Below are positions 13,440 to 25,550 of a DNA stretch of 64,000 nucleotides, in pieces (position 1 is the stretch's first letter; each line of letters opens with the position of its first letter). Under the pieces are notes generated by a model. That model had not been told where the DNA came from, made no database searches, and saw nothing but the letters and a program-made list of their open reading frames with translations. The position numbers were made by a program, and so were the translations under genes. Source of the DNA: Atherix ibis (lineage: Eukaryota; Arthropoda; Insecta; Diptera; Athericidae); NCBI GenBank assembly GCA_958298945.1, contig OY282605.1:20934811-20998810 (forward strand). The letters are read 5' to 3'.

Positions 13440-14905
13440 TTATAGCGCACCTCACAAAGAAAATAGTTTTTCTTCAGAGAAAATTTTAACTGATATTTTT
13501 CATTGACATATTTTCACAATAAATAGTTACGTTTAGTGTACTAAAATATTAACAAAAAATATTACTGAAAATGTTTCATAGAAAATTATCACTAGAAATT
13601 TTTTATGGAAATTTTTTTATAAAAATGTTTACTGGGCATTCAATTTTTTATAGAAAATTTTTATTGATAATTTTTTATAGAAAATATTTACTGATTTTTT
13701 TCTATAGATAATTTTTACTATTAATTTTTTATAGAAAATATTTACTGACAAATTTTTATGGAAAGTTTTAACTGAAAATTTTTTACTGGAAATTTTGTAT
13801 ATAATATTTTTATTGAGAATTTTTACTGACAATTTTTTACAGAAAATTTTTACTGGCAATTTTTTTATAGAAAATTTTAACTAAAAACTTATTTATTAGA
13901 AATTTTTACTGATAATTTTTTATAGAACATTTTGAATAACAATTTTTTATAGAAAATTTTTACTAACAATATTTTAAAGAACATTTTTACTGGCAATTTT
14001 TTATAGATAAATTTCTTCTAGAAAACTTTTACTGAGAAATTTTTATAGAAAATTTTTACTAATAATTTTTTATAGACAATTTTTACTGATAATTTTTTAT
14101 AGAAAATTTTTACTAATACATAATTTTTTATATAAAATTTTTTAAAGAAAATTTTTATTGACAATTTTTACTGACAATTTTTTATAGAAAATTTTTGCTG
14201 AAACCTTTTTTATAAAAAATTTTAACTGAAGCCTTTTTTATAGAAAATGTTTACTAATAATTTTTTATAAACCCTTTTTACTGAACATTTTTTAACTGAC
14301 AATTTTTAATAGAAAATTTTTACTGATAATTTTTTATAGACAATTTCTCATAGCAAATGTTTACTGATAATATTTTATAGAAAATTGTAACTGACAATTT
14401 TTTATGGAAAATTTTTACTGGCAATTTTTTAAACAAAATTTTTACTGACAAATTTTTATGGAAAATTTTTCATTAAAAATTTTTGCTGGAAATTTTTTTT
14501 TTAGGAAATTTTTACTGACAACTTTTTATAGAAAACTTTTACTGACGATTTTTTATAGAAAACTTTTACTGACGATTTTTTATAGAAAACTTTTACTGAC
14601 ATTTTTTTAGGAAATTTTAACTGACAATTTTTTATGAAAAATTTTTACTGACAATTTTTTATGGAAAAGTTTTATTAACAATTTTTTATAGAAAATTTTT
14701 ATTAACAATTTTTTATAGAAAATGTTTGCTGACAATTTTTTATAACAATTTTTGCTGACAATTTTTTATAGAAAATTTTCTTACTGAAGGAGAAATTTTT
14801 TTTCCTGAAATTTCTTTGGATAAATTTTTTAAAATAAAACCATTACGAAAATTGGATTTTGCTAGATAATTTTTGTATTGAAAATTCCTTTTTACTTAAT
14901 ATTTT
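13440..14905. repeat. AT-rich array 2 with about 26-bp two-part unit
   Basis: About 1.5 kb of tandem repeats built from two alternating halves, TTTTTACTGACAA and TTTTTTATAGAAAA, giving a composite unit of about 26 bases. Units are more alike than in the array at 7.9-10.4 kb; near 14520-14600 several successive units are nearly identical. The ACTGA word is shared with the other two arrays, so all three look related. The Lys/Ile/Phe/Tyr-rich minus-strand frame here is a by-product of the repeat. Confidence 0.85.
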
Positions 14906-16259
14906 TATTCAAAATTCTCACTGAGAAAACTTATAGCACAATAACGATTAAAATGATAATAATAATATTGTATGAATAATTTAATTTATTATTAAGAAGA
15001 TCTCTCGTACAATTTCATGAAGTAATTTCATTTAATAACTTTAATTATTCAATATTATGGCTAGTTTTCACCATAAAGCAAGCATTAAATAATAGTGAAA
15101 CTTTGGAATAAATGAATAAAATTTGTTTAAAATTCGTGAAGAATTCCTTCCCAAAAATTTGTTATACATTACGGCATTGACTATATGTACGAAAAATAAG
15201 CACAAAAGTAAATTACGCTGAATAAATCTTCACAACCACAGTAAAATCAAAATACTGCGAACTGCACTTTTGCCCGCACAGCGTTAAGGATGAATTTCCC
15301 TTTCTGTCATTGCATTTTCTGTTTGTTAATTTCTGAAGGTAATTATTCAACCTTTCCACTTTTACTTTTCACTTCCACGCAACTATCACGTCAGTTTTCT
15401 TTCTGACCGACGATGGTTATTGTCTTACACGAATTGTTTGCTTCTGCTTTCATTCAAATTACAAAAGAAAATTTATTACTGCGAAGATCGCACACGATCT
15501 CCATTCTTTCCAATCAGCCCCATAGTCTTCTGATTTATTATGCAAATTACGTTTGGTGGCCAGATGCAAACATTGTACAAGCAAACCGCAAATCAGTTCG
15601 GAAAATCGAGTATTTCGCTTTTCTTAGTATTGTCAAAATCTTAGCTTTTGTAATTTTCTCTTGATTTAATTGAAATGATTCAATCGGCGCCAGCAATTCA
15701 ATTTCGGCTAACGCAACTCATATTTCTGGTATAATTAATCGAAATATTAGCGATATTAACGCATAATGGCAGGAACTCCATTGTGGAATAGCCACTTTCA
15801 CTATTCAATGTTGAATCATCTCAGATTCGATACACGCAAATGCCAGAGTGAACTATCGAGGATGGCTTTTAACAATTTTCAAGGTTTTCAATTTAACTGA
15901 CAACGAATGCACAAGGAAAGTTTTGATAATAATTTACGAATTTTAATATTTCCTTAACTTCGACCCCATTTTATTTTAATTTCCTTATTAATTTATTAAT
16001 AACAAAAGATATTTAAGATAAATTAATGAAGTTGATTTAAATCGAAAATATTGTGTTTTCTTTCAAAATATCGTCTTAACTATTTCTAGTTAATTTAAGA
16101 TGGAAATTAAAGTTGAAAGGACTACACTTACTATTTAACTTGCTACTTTAAAAAGAATTTCTAGACTCTATTTTTGATTTTTTTGGAAGTTTAGGATCTT
16201 CTCAAATTGAGTTCAAAGTACTTAAAAGTTGGTAAAAATGATTTAATTTTAAATTTCTA
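14906..16259. other. Non-coding stretch
   Basis: No transposon remnant or exon recognised. The interval 15240-15900 is somewhat less AT-rich and holds an 83-codon plus-strand frame (15413-15664) without known motifs. Confidence 0.4.
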
Positions 16260-17130
16260 TCCAGATTGGTCCAAAAAATCATTTACAATCAGATAATTTA
16301 TTTGTTCCAAAATACCCCACAAATGGATATAAAATAATTTAAGCCCAATTCTAAGCTAAATTTGATAGTTAAATGACCCGCCATTGATATTCAAAGTTCT
16401 TTTGAAGCCAATTTGGGCTTATGAATTTGAGATTTTGAGTGTTCTCATAAATTACCTTTAAAAGAAAATACTGAAATGTTATCCCCTTTAACAAGCTATA
16501 GATTATGGAAGGCGTGGGTTCCATTCTTTGTAGCGCAGTGCTAGAAGGCGTTTACTGGAAATGACTTTGGTTCCTCGATTATACTCCTTTGAATATTATC
16601 ATCAGTAGCAATACGATGACTTTTCGAGTGTTTTTTTTAAAATTTAGAGAAAAAAACAAAGTCACATGTTATTAGATCAACTGAATCAAGGGAAGAGGGG
16701 AAGGGGGAGAGATCTGGTTGGGGAAGTACAAAAAATTCCTTTTATGATAAAAATTTGTTGTTGATGGCGATGACCATATGACGAATGACGTTGCCATAGT
16801 GGAGCATTCAAGTATCTATAATGGACGATTATTTTTGCAAAGAACACTTTTTCTGAGCTTTTCAAGTAGTTTCAATATTATTCGACGGTCTTATTTATGT
16901 TGAAAGCTTCCCTGAGTGAAGTATGTCTTTTATTTCTTCTGGACTCTCTGACAATGCATTAAGGTAAACCCGTCGATTCACCAAGCCTCACATTAATTTT
17001 GACTGCACATTGTTTCTCCAAATTTATCTTGGAGAAGCCTCACATTAATTTTGACTGCACATTGTTTCTCCAAATGTCGCGTACTTATCGGACGGGTTCG
17101 AAACTTGTACTGCACGTATAGAAGTGGCAG
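16260..17130. repeat. Dispersed repeat copy A, interrupted by mariner
   Basis: This segment shares long blocks with 22800-23420, for example AGCCAATTTGGGCTTATGA, ATCAACTGAATCAAGGG, CCTGAGTGAAGTATGTC and CGGACGGGTTCGAAACTT in the same order. It continues after the mariner insertion at 18388-18430 (ATTCCACTCT matches copy B). A 52-base step internal duplication (units starting near 16983 and 17035, sharing CCTCACATTAATTTTGACTG) is present here only. The nature of the repeat is unknown. Copy B runs into a possible retrotransposon tail. Confidence 0.7.
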
Positions 17131-17132
17131 TA

Positions 17133-18387
17133 AGGTGTATAAGCTTAAATTCGCTGTTTGTCATAAATGGCGTAAGTGAGCGTATTAAGCTACCTTGGGC
17201 ACGCCACACTTTCTTTTTTATGAGTTTGACATTTGTCAATATTAATCAGTCAGCAATTTTGTACAACAACATACATTTTTCCTTTCGTAATCATGTCTAG
17301 TTTTGTGCCAGAAAAAGATCATTTGCTGGAAGTTCTGCTTTTCTACTTGAATTTGAAGAAATCGGCTGCCGAATCACATCGAATACTTATGGAGGCCTAT
17401 GGTGACAGTGCTTTATCGAAAACAACGTGCCGAGATTGGTTTCGTCGGTTCAAAGACGGCAATTTTGACTTGTGGGACAAGAAGCGTAAAAATCGGCCTA
17501 GGAAGGTTGAGGACCATCAATTTCAGGCTCTTTTGGACGAATACGTTACCCAATTGCAAAAAATGCTCGCGGAGCAATTGGGTGTTACTCAACCAGCCAT
17601 TGTCATGGGTGTGCGTGCCATGGGGAAGATTGAAAAGATCGGAAATGGGTGCCGCTTGAATTGAACGATAGGCAGATGGAGCGACACCAAAACACATACG
17701 AAATCTTACCCACCAGACAAAAAAGAAGGTCGTTCCTGCATCGGATTAAGACATGCGATGAAAATTGGATATATTTCGAGAACTCCAAACGCAAGAAATC
17801 GTGGGTTGATCCCGGCCAACTATCAATATTTTCCCCAAGACCAAATCGCTTCGGACGGAAGAAGATGCTGTGCGTCATCGTCTACTATGAGCTGTTGAAA
17901 CCTGGTGAAACTGTCAATGCTTACCGCTACCACGAACTACTGATCAAATTGCACCATGCTCTGCGTGAAAAAAGGACGGATTATCAACAAAGACATGACA
18001 AGGTGATTTTCCTCCACGACAACGCACCATCGCACACGTCAAAAATGGTCCGAAACTACTTGGAGACACTCAACTGGGAGGTGCTACCCCACCCCGCTTA
18101 TTCACCAGACCTGGCCCCTTCCGACTACCACCTATTTTCGTTGATGGGCCACGCGCTCGCTGAGCAGCACTTCTATGCTTACGAAGACGTCCGAAAATGG
18201 CTTGATGAGTGGTTTGCCTCGAAAGAGAAGGAAGTTTTTTGGCGTGGTATCCACAAATTGCTCGAGATATCGGAAAAATAGGTAGCTAGTGAGAGCAAGT
18301 TCTTTGAATAAATTTGTTTTTGCTTTCTATGAAAAAAAACATGCGGTTTTTAACTAAAAAACAGCGGATTTAAGCTTATACACCTGG
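17133..18387 (+). mobile_element. Near-complete mauritiana-type mariner element
   Basis: An element of about 1255 bp, close to the usual 1.3 kb of mariner. Its ends are inverted repeats: left AGGTGTATAAGCTTAAAT from 17133, and right, read inward from 18387, CCAGGTGTATAAGCTTAAAT. The left end has lost its first two C bases. TA target duplications flank it at 17131-17132 and 18388-18389. It sits inside a dispersed repeat whose copy at 23.4 kb lacks the insertion. It contains a broken transposase gene. Confidence 0.95.
17293..18281 (+). pseudogene. Mariner (mauritiana subfamily) transposase, frameshifted
   Basis: Transposase for cut-and-paste movement of the surrounding element. The chosen start, ATG at 17293, begins MSSFVPEKDH, which matches the family start. 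An N-terminal helix-turn-helix region runs to about residue 110. A frameshift near 17635-17645 moves the reading to the frame starting MPLELNDRQMERH. In that frame come the TCDENW motif (first catalytic Asp; TGDEKW is usual), LHDNAPSHT (second) and DLAPSDYHLF (third), with the DD34D spacing. Compared with active relatives about seven residues are missing after MLCV, and a second indel near 18270 ends the frame at ISEK, while the expected C-terminus continues out of frame as VASESKFFE. It cannot make active enzyme as it stands, but it is one of the youngest-looking copies in the window. Confidence 0.92.
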
Positions 18388-18469
18388 TAGTAGTTTTTGC
18401 TTAGTGATTCCACTCTCGCTACTTTTCATACCTCGTAGAGTATTTTAATATCCAGCAGTATAATCGTGA

Positions 18470-19010
18470 TCTCTAGAGCAAAAGGTATGCTACCTAGGCG
18501 TATAGCAGCCTAAATTTCTTTGAAAGCTGCAGCGAATCTCATTCTCTAGATGTTTTCACTCCTAAAATCCTATTCCTTAGCCCAGTATTTTTGGGCAGCT
18601 GAAAATATTCAGTATTCTGAAATTATTTCCTGTCATTGCCAGTATGCCGCAGGGTAGCATCCTAGCTCCAATCCCTTTAAACATTTACAGCCATGATATT
18701 ATTTATCCCAATGGTATACTAACTGCAACAAATACCGATGATACAGTCATTCCTACGTTTCATAAAATCGTTCCACAGCCACCACTTTTTTACAAAACTC
18801 CCCATCAACTCTTATTGGAGTGGCTCAAAAAGCGGAGTGTACCAGTGATGACCAAAAATGTGCTCACGTCACTTTTACGCTTTGCCGTGAACTGATTACT
18901 GATAAAACCCTAAATGGTAGTAATATTCTACAAAGAACGAATTTATTTAGGACAAACAGCATATATGAGGGAGCTATAATAACTTATAACCTCATAATAT
19001 ATTTTTTAGG
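18470..19010 (+). pseudogene. Non-LTR retrotransposon reverse transcriptase fragment
   Basis: A decayed piece of reverse transcriptase. MPQGSILAPI near 18644 is the PQGS motif of LINE reverse transcriptases, and TNTDDTVIP a little later corresponds to the YADDT active site, with Tyr and Ala replaced. Bases 18870-18930 align with the two halves of the LINE at 53.6-55.8 kb across the mariner insertion there, so both come from the same or a close family. The fragment starts and ends without clear borders. Confidence 0.75.
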
Positions 19011-20412
19011 GGACCACAGCTTAAATTTTGTAACGTTTTAAAATGAAAACAATTTTTTGCACTCTTCTTAAGTGACTTGAAAAAAATCCACTTTCTCATT
19101 ATGGAAAACCTATAAAAACTTCCTATTTTTTCAGGATTCATTTCCGGTGATTTCATTTCATTTACAATTTAATATTTTTTCCGATTTAAGTTATTGAGTA
19201 AAAAAAGTTTCATATTCAATGAACAGGAAAATCCTCTGCAATATCATGAAAATATTCATGATATTTTTTTTCGAATTGTTAAGAAAATAAAATGGAAAGA
19301 AAAAAACTGAACACTTTCAATGATTAGAAATGAAAAAACAATCAGAAAATATATGAAAAAATACCAAAAAGGAACAACTACAAATACTTGACCTTTAATA
19401 TGCGTACGCATAAAATTTAAAAAAAAAATATATAAAAAATTAAAAAAATTGTCGCTTAACCGCATTGCTTTTAATGAAGTTTCTGCAAATCAGACTACAA
19501 GTGCGTCTTGATGGTATCGACTTCAATTGGCTTTTATTAATATGAATATGGAAATCTAAATCTTTAAAAGAACAATAATTCAATTTAGATAGTAGATAAT
19601 AACAGACGTACTTAGAACATCAAGTACTTTTGAAGTATGCTGTCTCCTCTTTGCGAATTACACATATTGCATTGGGAAAACTATTCAAGAAGAGCCGCAT
19701 TATGGCCTCGATAACGATAATAGTGGATATTCAATGAAAAGACTTCTTTTTTTTGGTCGTCTTCATCTTCTTCTTCCTCTAACAATTCTACTAAATCAGC
19801 AAAAGACGCAATAAATAAATTTCTTTTTAGAAACATTTCTTTGGCAACAAATTTGCATAAAATATGCTCAAGTTGATTTGTGAATAGTAGAACAATTGGA
19901 CTCCGTAACATATTTGAACACGATTATATTTATACGACCGGGAAATAAATAATTATCTATTCAGTCGATTTATTTAGAAGTATTTTTATTTTCAATTTAA
20001 TCAAAATCCCATCATTTTCATTATGAATAAGGTTAAATATACGGAATTTATTTTGATGCATAAAAGAATCGAACCAAAATAGCTATCAATTCTATAGTTT
20101 AAAAAGTATTGCCTTGTTTTTAATAGTTCTTTAATAAATATATTAAAAAAATTTAATATTTTATTTTTTAATAAAAAAGAAGTTATTTTTCTGGATCTCA
20201 TAAACGTTTTGCGCAAAATTTCCTTCTAATAACTTACAAGTAACTATAAAGAAGCCCTTGTATCCCCGAAAACTAACTGTTGGGCTGGGTGGGCATTTTG
20301 GTCTTTAAAAATAAAGAAGTATAAAATGTTACCGTCAATTCTAAGTACTATAGCTATACAATAACCAATTTTTTAGGTTGGAATTTGAATTTTTCAATCC
20401 TAACTATGTATA
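19011..20412. other. Non-coding stretch with one acidic open frame
   Basis: No clear gene. The minus-strand frame 19911-19681 (76 codons) contains an acidic run ELLEEEEDEDDQKK followed by HYYRYRGHNAALLE. This arrangement faintly resembles the N-terminal part of Harbinger-type transposon nucleases, but I cannot support that assignment. Confidence 0.3.
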
Positions 20413-20414
20413 TA

Positions 20415-21225
20415 CGAGGTCTGTTTTTCAAAAATTATTTATTTATTCATGAATATCTATTTTGTCCCCTTCAAAGTAATCCCCACCAGATATTATTACA
20501 CTTGTGCCAACGTTTTTTCCAATCCTTGAAGCACTTCAAAAAATTATTTTTTGTGATCTTGTTCAGCTCCTCCTTCGATGCCGTCTTTATCTCCTCAATT
20601 GTAGCGTAGCGTCATCCTTTCATGGGGCTCTTTAGTTTCGGTAATATGAAAAAGTCACAGGGGGTCAGATCTGGGAAATACGGTGGTTGCTTCACGCAAC
20701 TTGCGCATAACTTGCAGGTAATATTCCTTATTTACCGTTCTACCCTGTGGCAAGAACTCATGATGTACCACGCCCCTGCAATCGAAGAAAACTGTAAGCG
20801 AAACCTTCACATTTGACCGTACTTGGGGCGCTTTTTTTATCTTGGCTCGTGCGGCAGCTTCCAATAGGATGATTGAGATTTGGTTTCTACGTCATAACCA
20901 TAAACCCATGATTCGTCACCAGTAATGATCCTCTGGAGCAAGTTTGGGTCGTCGCGGAAAGAGTCTAACAGCTCCTTAGCAATGTTAACGCTCAATGAAA
21001 TTGAGCAATTTTGGTACGAATTTCGCGGCGTCCCGTCTCACGACCAAATCATTTCTAAAAATCGAAGACGAGCCAAAACACGTGCAAGCAAATCAGCTGT
21101 CAAAAATTAACTGAATATTCAAAATGGCCGAACTTGTCAGCATAAGTGAGAGACATGAGTACCAATATAACGCCACAAAAAATCGAAAATCGAATATACG
21201 TAACCCGCGGAAATTCAAAATTCAC
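20415..21225 (-). mobile_element. Internally deleted mariner (ACGAGGTCTGTT-end family), minus transposase
   Basis: The end CGAGGTCTGTTTTTC follows TA at 20413-20414. The other end runs through AACCCGCGGAAATTCAAAATTC to about 21223 and stops before the terminal bases, fused to a DD41D-associated repeat. Minus-strand transposase pieces include VVHHEFLPQGRTVNKEYYLQ (20655-20864) and EIKTASKEEL-like sequence nearer 20580. Compared with the fuller copy at 54.1 kb, the stretch carrying the last two catalytic Asp residues is deleted near 20695. Confidence 0.8.
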
Positions 21226-21640
21226 GAAAAAATTTTGGATTTTTGCACGAAAAAATCCCAGGGCACATAATTTCGAGATTTGGTAATGTCAATTAACCTC
21301 CAAGATCTTAGAATTGGTTGGCATTGAAAGTTTTCATATACAGTTTATATAGATAATTTTTTAACTTTGAAACATTTCAAAACCAATATCCTTCAAGTAA
21401 TGTCCGAATTACAACCCCAAATGTGCAAAAAAGTTTTCAAAAATTACAGCCTCAAAAGAATCGAGTTCTGCAGAAAGTCTTGTTAAATATAAAATAGTAA
21501 AATATTACTATTTTAAATAATGGTAAAATTAAAGTAAATAAATATATAAAATTTTTATTAAAATCTAAATACAAAATATACCATATCTTATTTAACTTTA
21601 CTTTCTAAAGCACAATTTGGATATTCCTTTATGTGAGGTT
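21226..21640 (+). repeat. DD41D-associated dispersed segment, copy
   Basis: Shares order and wording with segments at 28265, 51235 and 61240: CCCAGG...ATAATTTCGAGATTTGGTAATGTCAATT, then a 'TCGAGTTCTGCAGAAAGTC' block, then TTTACTTTCTAAAGCACAA near 21598. The first part resembles the FGDVNWPPRS region just before the third catalytic Asp of DD41D transposase, so I read it as the decayed 3' portion and flank of such elements. Confidence 0.6.
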
Positions 21641-22799
21641 ATATTGAAGAAATTCTCTCGCTTATAAGAAAATTTGTTCTGCGATTAGTATTTTTTAATT
21701 ATAATATTTAACATTAAAGATAATAGTTATTATTAAAAAGTTTTTTGCATTTATCAAATCTTCTTCAATTTTATTTGAAAAATGCTATTAGAAATTTAAA
21801 ACCAGCAAAAATTTTCCACAAAAGTTTTTCAAGCAGTTTATTTTGCATGAATTTTTGAGAATCATTTTGAAATTTATCATTATTTTTGAACGCTCTAATT
21901 TTTGTTGTTGTCATATTCAACAGTTGCGTTGAAAATTTTATTTTCATAATACTTAAAACGATTCATAATCTCGTAGTCTAGATTGATCTACTTTCTTCCA
22001 AATATATACTCTCAACAACAAAAGCAAAAAAAAAAAAACAAATCATATCCAAGAAAGGTAAACCTTTTTCCAAAACTAGAGTGTCACGTTCAAAAATCGA
22101 TTTCGAGTCACTCTTCTAGTTTTTACACCGTCCGATATTCTTAAATCATTGTATTCAAAGGTGTGACTTATTTTTTCATTTTGTCATCTTCATCAATCCA
22201 TCATACTCACTATTATCTGAATATTGTCACCAAGTGCAATCAATTCATAAAAATACGATTACTTCGATTATTTTTGTTCGATTGGAATATGAAATTGTTG
22301 AGCTTTTCTTTCTCGTCTTAAAAATACAACTTTCACAATTTCATAGTATTCATTTTGAAATATGAAAAATTCTATTATCACTTTCTATTTAGATTATTTG
22401 CAGAGAAATTGATTGGTATTTAATAAATTTTATTAGCTTCAGGTATGAGCCAACAAAAGTTATAACACAATTTCTTTGTTAACTGTAAGAAAAGAGAAAA
22501 TTGTACATTTCAAAGCTTATTTCGAAAGAATTTTCAAGATTTTACTTATTTGTCGAGTTTAAGTATATATTCAATATATACTCCGTTGTTTTAATAAATT
22601 CAATATTTTATAAATATTGTCATAAGCCCGTTTTCGTATTATTATAAATTATTCAAGTAACCTATTTACTCATCTCTATCGATTTTGTTATATTTTCACG
22701 AAGCCTAGAGCAAAATTATCTTGATGCCATCTGAGTAAATAACCTATAAAAAATTGTATTTCTTATAAAATGACTGTTAAAGTCAGTCTAAGTTAAATT
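21641..22799. other. Non-coding stretch
   Basis: AT-rich, no exon, transposase or reverse transcriptase remnant recognised. Confidence 0.4.
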
Positions 22800-23420
22800 T
22801 CGAACCAAATTGGTCAGACAAATTATTTACAACCAGTTTATTTGTATCTCAAAATACCCTACAAGTAGATATAAAATAATTTAAGCCGAATTCTCCACAA
22901 AAACTGCAAAATTTAATAGTTAGATGACGTGCCATTAATATTCATAGCAGTTTCGAAGCCAATTTGGGCTTATGATAGTACCACGAAAATGACCTTTCGA
23001 GTGTTTTACGAATTTAGAGAACAAAAAAACACTTGAACTTAGATTAACTGAATCAAGGGGAAGAGGAGGAGGGGAACAACCTTAAAGGGGAAGCTTTTCA
23101 AGGTGTTTCAATATTTTTCGATGGTCTGACCTCACAGCAGACCTCGTTCGTTCCATATTATCATCAGTTTTTATGTTAAAAGCCTCCCTGAGTGAAGTAT
23201 GTCATTTATTGCTTCTCGACCCTTCGGAAATGCATTAAACTAAACTTACGGAGTCATCAAGTTTAAAATTAAATTTGATTGCAGATCGTTACTCCAAATA
23301 TCTCTGCCCCATTTTTCATAACGCACCACAAAAACATAACTTAGAGTCGCATGGTAACCGGACGGGTTCGAAACTTTTACTGCATGTCTAGGAGGGGCAC
23401 TCAATAATTCCACTCTGAAA
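22800..23420. repeat. Dispersed repeat copy B, uninterrupted
   Basis: Parallel to the repeat at 16260-17130. At the point where copy A carries the mauritiana-type mariner, this copy reads ACTGCATGTCTAGGAGG and soon ATTCCACTCTG without any insertion, giving an empty-site comparison. It lacks the 52-base internal duplication seen in copy A. Confidence 0.7.
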
Positions 23421-23489
23421 AATTCTGACAATAACATCGAAGCTGCTGTTGTAATTTTTGGCCGCCTATATAAAGATGAACAATGCCTA

Positions 23490-23560
23490 TTGAATGCCAG
23501 ATTGTGGATAAAATTAAACTCAATAGGCTGCGGTGGGCTGGACACTAAAGCTTAGATTAT
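23490..23560 (+). other. Possible LINE tail motif
   Basis: A plus-strand frame near 23510-23552 reads DKIKLNRLRWAGH. RLRW-GH is typical of the C-terminal part of endonuclease/reverse transcriptase polyproteins of non-LTR elements. Only this motif is recognisable, so the call is weak. It directly follows repeat copy B. Confidence 0.35.
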
Positions 23561-25550
23561 ATCGTGCGTCTAATACACGTACTTCTTCTGCATATGGTTC
23601 AGAATCAAATTGTTTAATTCTACTATCAGTTCGCCGGTATATTACATTGATCGTGTGATTGCACGATATTTGCGCGTACACGCGCAAATTTACCACGTGG
23701 CAAGAATGTTGAAAGGGAAATTTGGCGAACGTATACATGATTTCATCTGGCTTATTTATATCATTATTTTGGTCTTAACGATCATTATTTAATAAAGACA
23801 TATCATCAGGCTTAACGGTTATTATTTGACAGTTCACATATTTAATATGCGGCTGCATATTCGTTCATTCGTATTTATTTAAAATGTAATAAATATTGTT
23901 TAATTTATTACTTTAATATTTATTATTTATAATATAAAGTTTTATTTTAACATTAGCAAAATGAAGAAAAATTAATAATGAAATGAATATTAAATTAAAT
24001 ATCAAAAAATAAAGTATAAAATGCTCGCTAAAATAAATAATCACAATAAATAAACAAATGTGAAAACGTCAATCATAATATAAAGTAGATAAAATAAGAA
24101 CAACTAGAGAATCCCAGCAATAATAAATACACAAACCATTTAGACGATCAAAAATATTATTCAAAATGTGGAAATTCTTTTTTGCTCGCCTAAATTGCGA
24201 TTGATTATTCTTTATTGTTTTTGCAGATTTTCATTCAAGGTAATACACTATGATTAGACTGATCGTCGAGTGCTCGATTTTTGTTTGCAGCGAATCTGCA
24301 CAATCTCGTATACGCACAAAATTCGTTTATACTGTAAAACGCGTAAAAAAGGGGAAAGTTAACCTTTAGATTATGTATTAGATGCACACTGTAATTTAAG
24401 CTTCAGTCCATATGGATGAAGAAGATCCTGCCCAGAAAGTCTTAAGTGGTTTTATTGAAGATCCTAAAAGACGAGATAGATCCTGATTTTGTCAATAGTC
24501 TTGCTGATCTGCGAGATAGACCCTGATTTTGTCAATAGTCTGCTGATCTAAACTACTCGACTTTTTAAAAAGTATAACCAAACAAAATAGATAAAAAATT
24601 TATTAATTACTTTTGAAAAATAATAAAATAATAATATTATAGTAATAAAAGACTTATCCAAACATGGGGTCAAAGAAATGAACAAAATGAGTTATCACTA
24701 CACCCCCAAGTGAGAAATTTTAATACCCCAAGAAGTCATTTATTTATTGTTTATTTTTACGTGGTATATGGTGCACACATACTATGCAATATGAATGACT
24801 TTGTCCTAGGTGTACTTAAACTAAGGGATGCCAATTTCAAGAATATTCTGCAACTATTAATAAAAATTAGTGACGGCCCATATGTTACTAATTAATTGAT
24901 TTTCTTTCACTTTCATGGCAATTTTTTTTATGTTATAATAGTATGAAATTATTTTTTAAGAATTCTTTGGGTGTTGGAAAAAATGGGAGGGTTATATTTT
25001 CAACTGGGCATGCTTGTCCTTAGCTTTATTGAAAGATTGCGGAGGGGTTCAAAATTGTTTGCAGAGATGTGCTCCATAGACAGAAGAAAAATCATGCCGA
25101 AAAATCATAGGGGATAATGGAGATATCCGAAGGTATTAAGTTCTCTATTGGAAGAGAAAGACAAAGAGACAAAAAAATGCTGGAAACTAAAGAAAAATTA
25201 CAAAAAAAGACTTAAGAACGTTTAACCAGGCCAGAAGGGAAAATAATAGGATTTGTGAGAGAAGGTATTAAAATTCGGAAGGAAAAAATAGAGTGAAAAT
25301 TTTTTTTTTGAAAAAAATAAAATCAAATTATTTTTAAAAAAAAGTAAAGCCCAAAAACCTAAGAAAAGAAAAAAGAAAAGGTGAAGTCGACTGTCAACGT
25401 TGGTACGAGACACCTAACTGGTAGACATTTTCATCCATTTTTGTTAATAATATGGAAATATTATTTTTATTTAATTAATATTTGATTTTTGTTTGTATGT
25501 TAAATTATATTAGATCGCCTTTGAACATTCACCAACTTGCTTTTTTTCAG
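23561..25550. other. Non-coding stretch with a 40-bp tandem duplication
   Basis: Bases 24473-24550 contain two copies of a 40-base unit (GAGATAGACCCTGATTTTGT and its neighbour). Otherwise no recognisable gene. The 61-codon frame at 24710-24895 has no known motif. Confidence 0.5.

Noticed and set aside
13629..13859. Lys/Ile/Phe-rich minus-strand open frame with peptide repeats
   Set aside because: It is a translation of the about 26-bp AT-rich array; the same happens at 46843-47094 and 45936-46118 in array 3.
17085..17110. GGGTTCGAAAC resembling a tRNA T-loop or polymerase III B box
   Set aside because: No matching acceptor stem, anticodon arm or A box at proper spacing here or in the second copy at 23365; it is part of the dispersed repeat.
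19681..19911. Acidic open frame as a Harbinger nuclease N-terminus
   Set aside because: Resemblance rests only on an acidic run and a YRYR word; no catalytic region follows.
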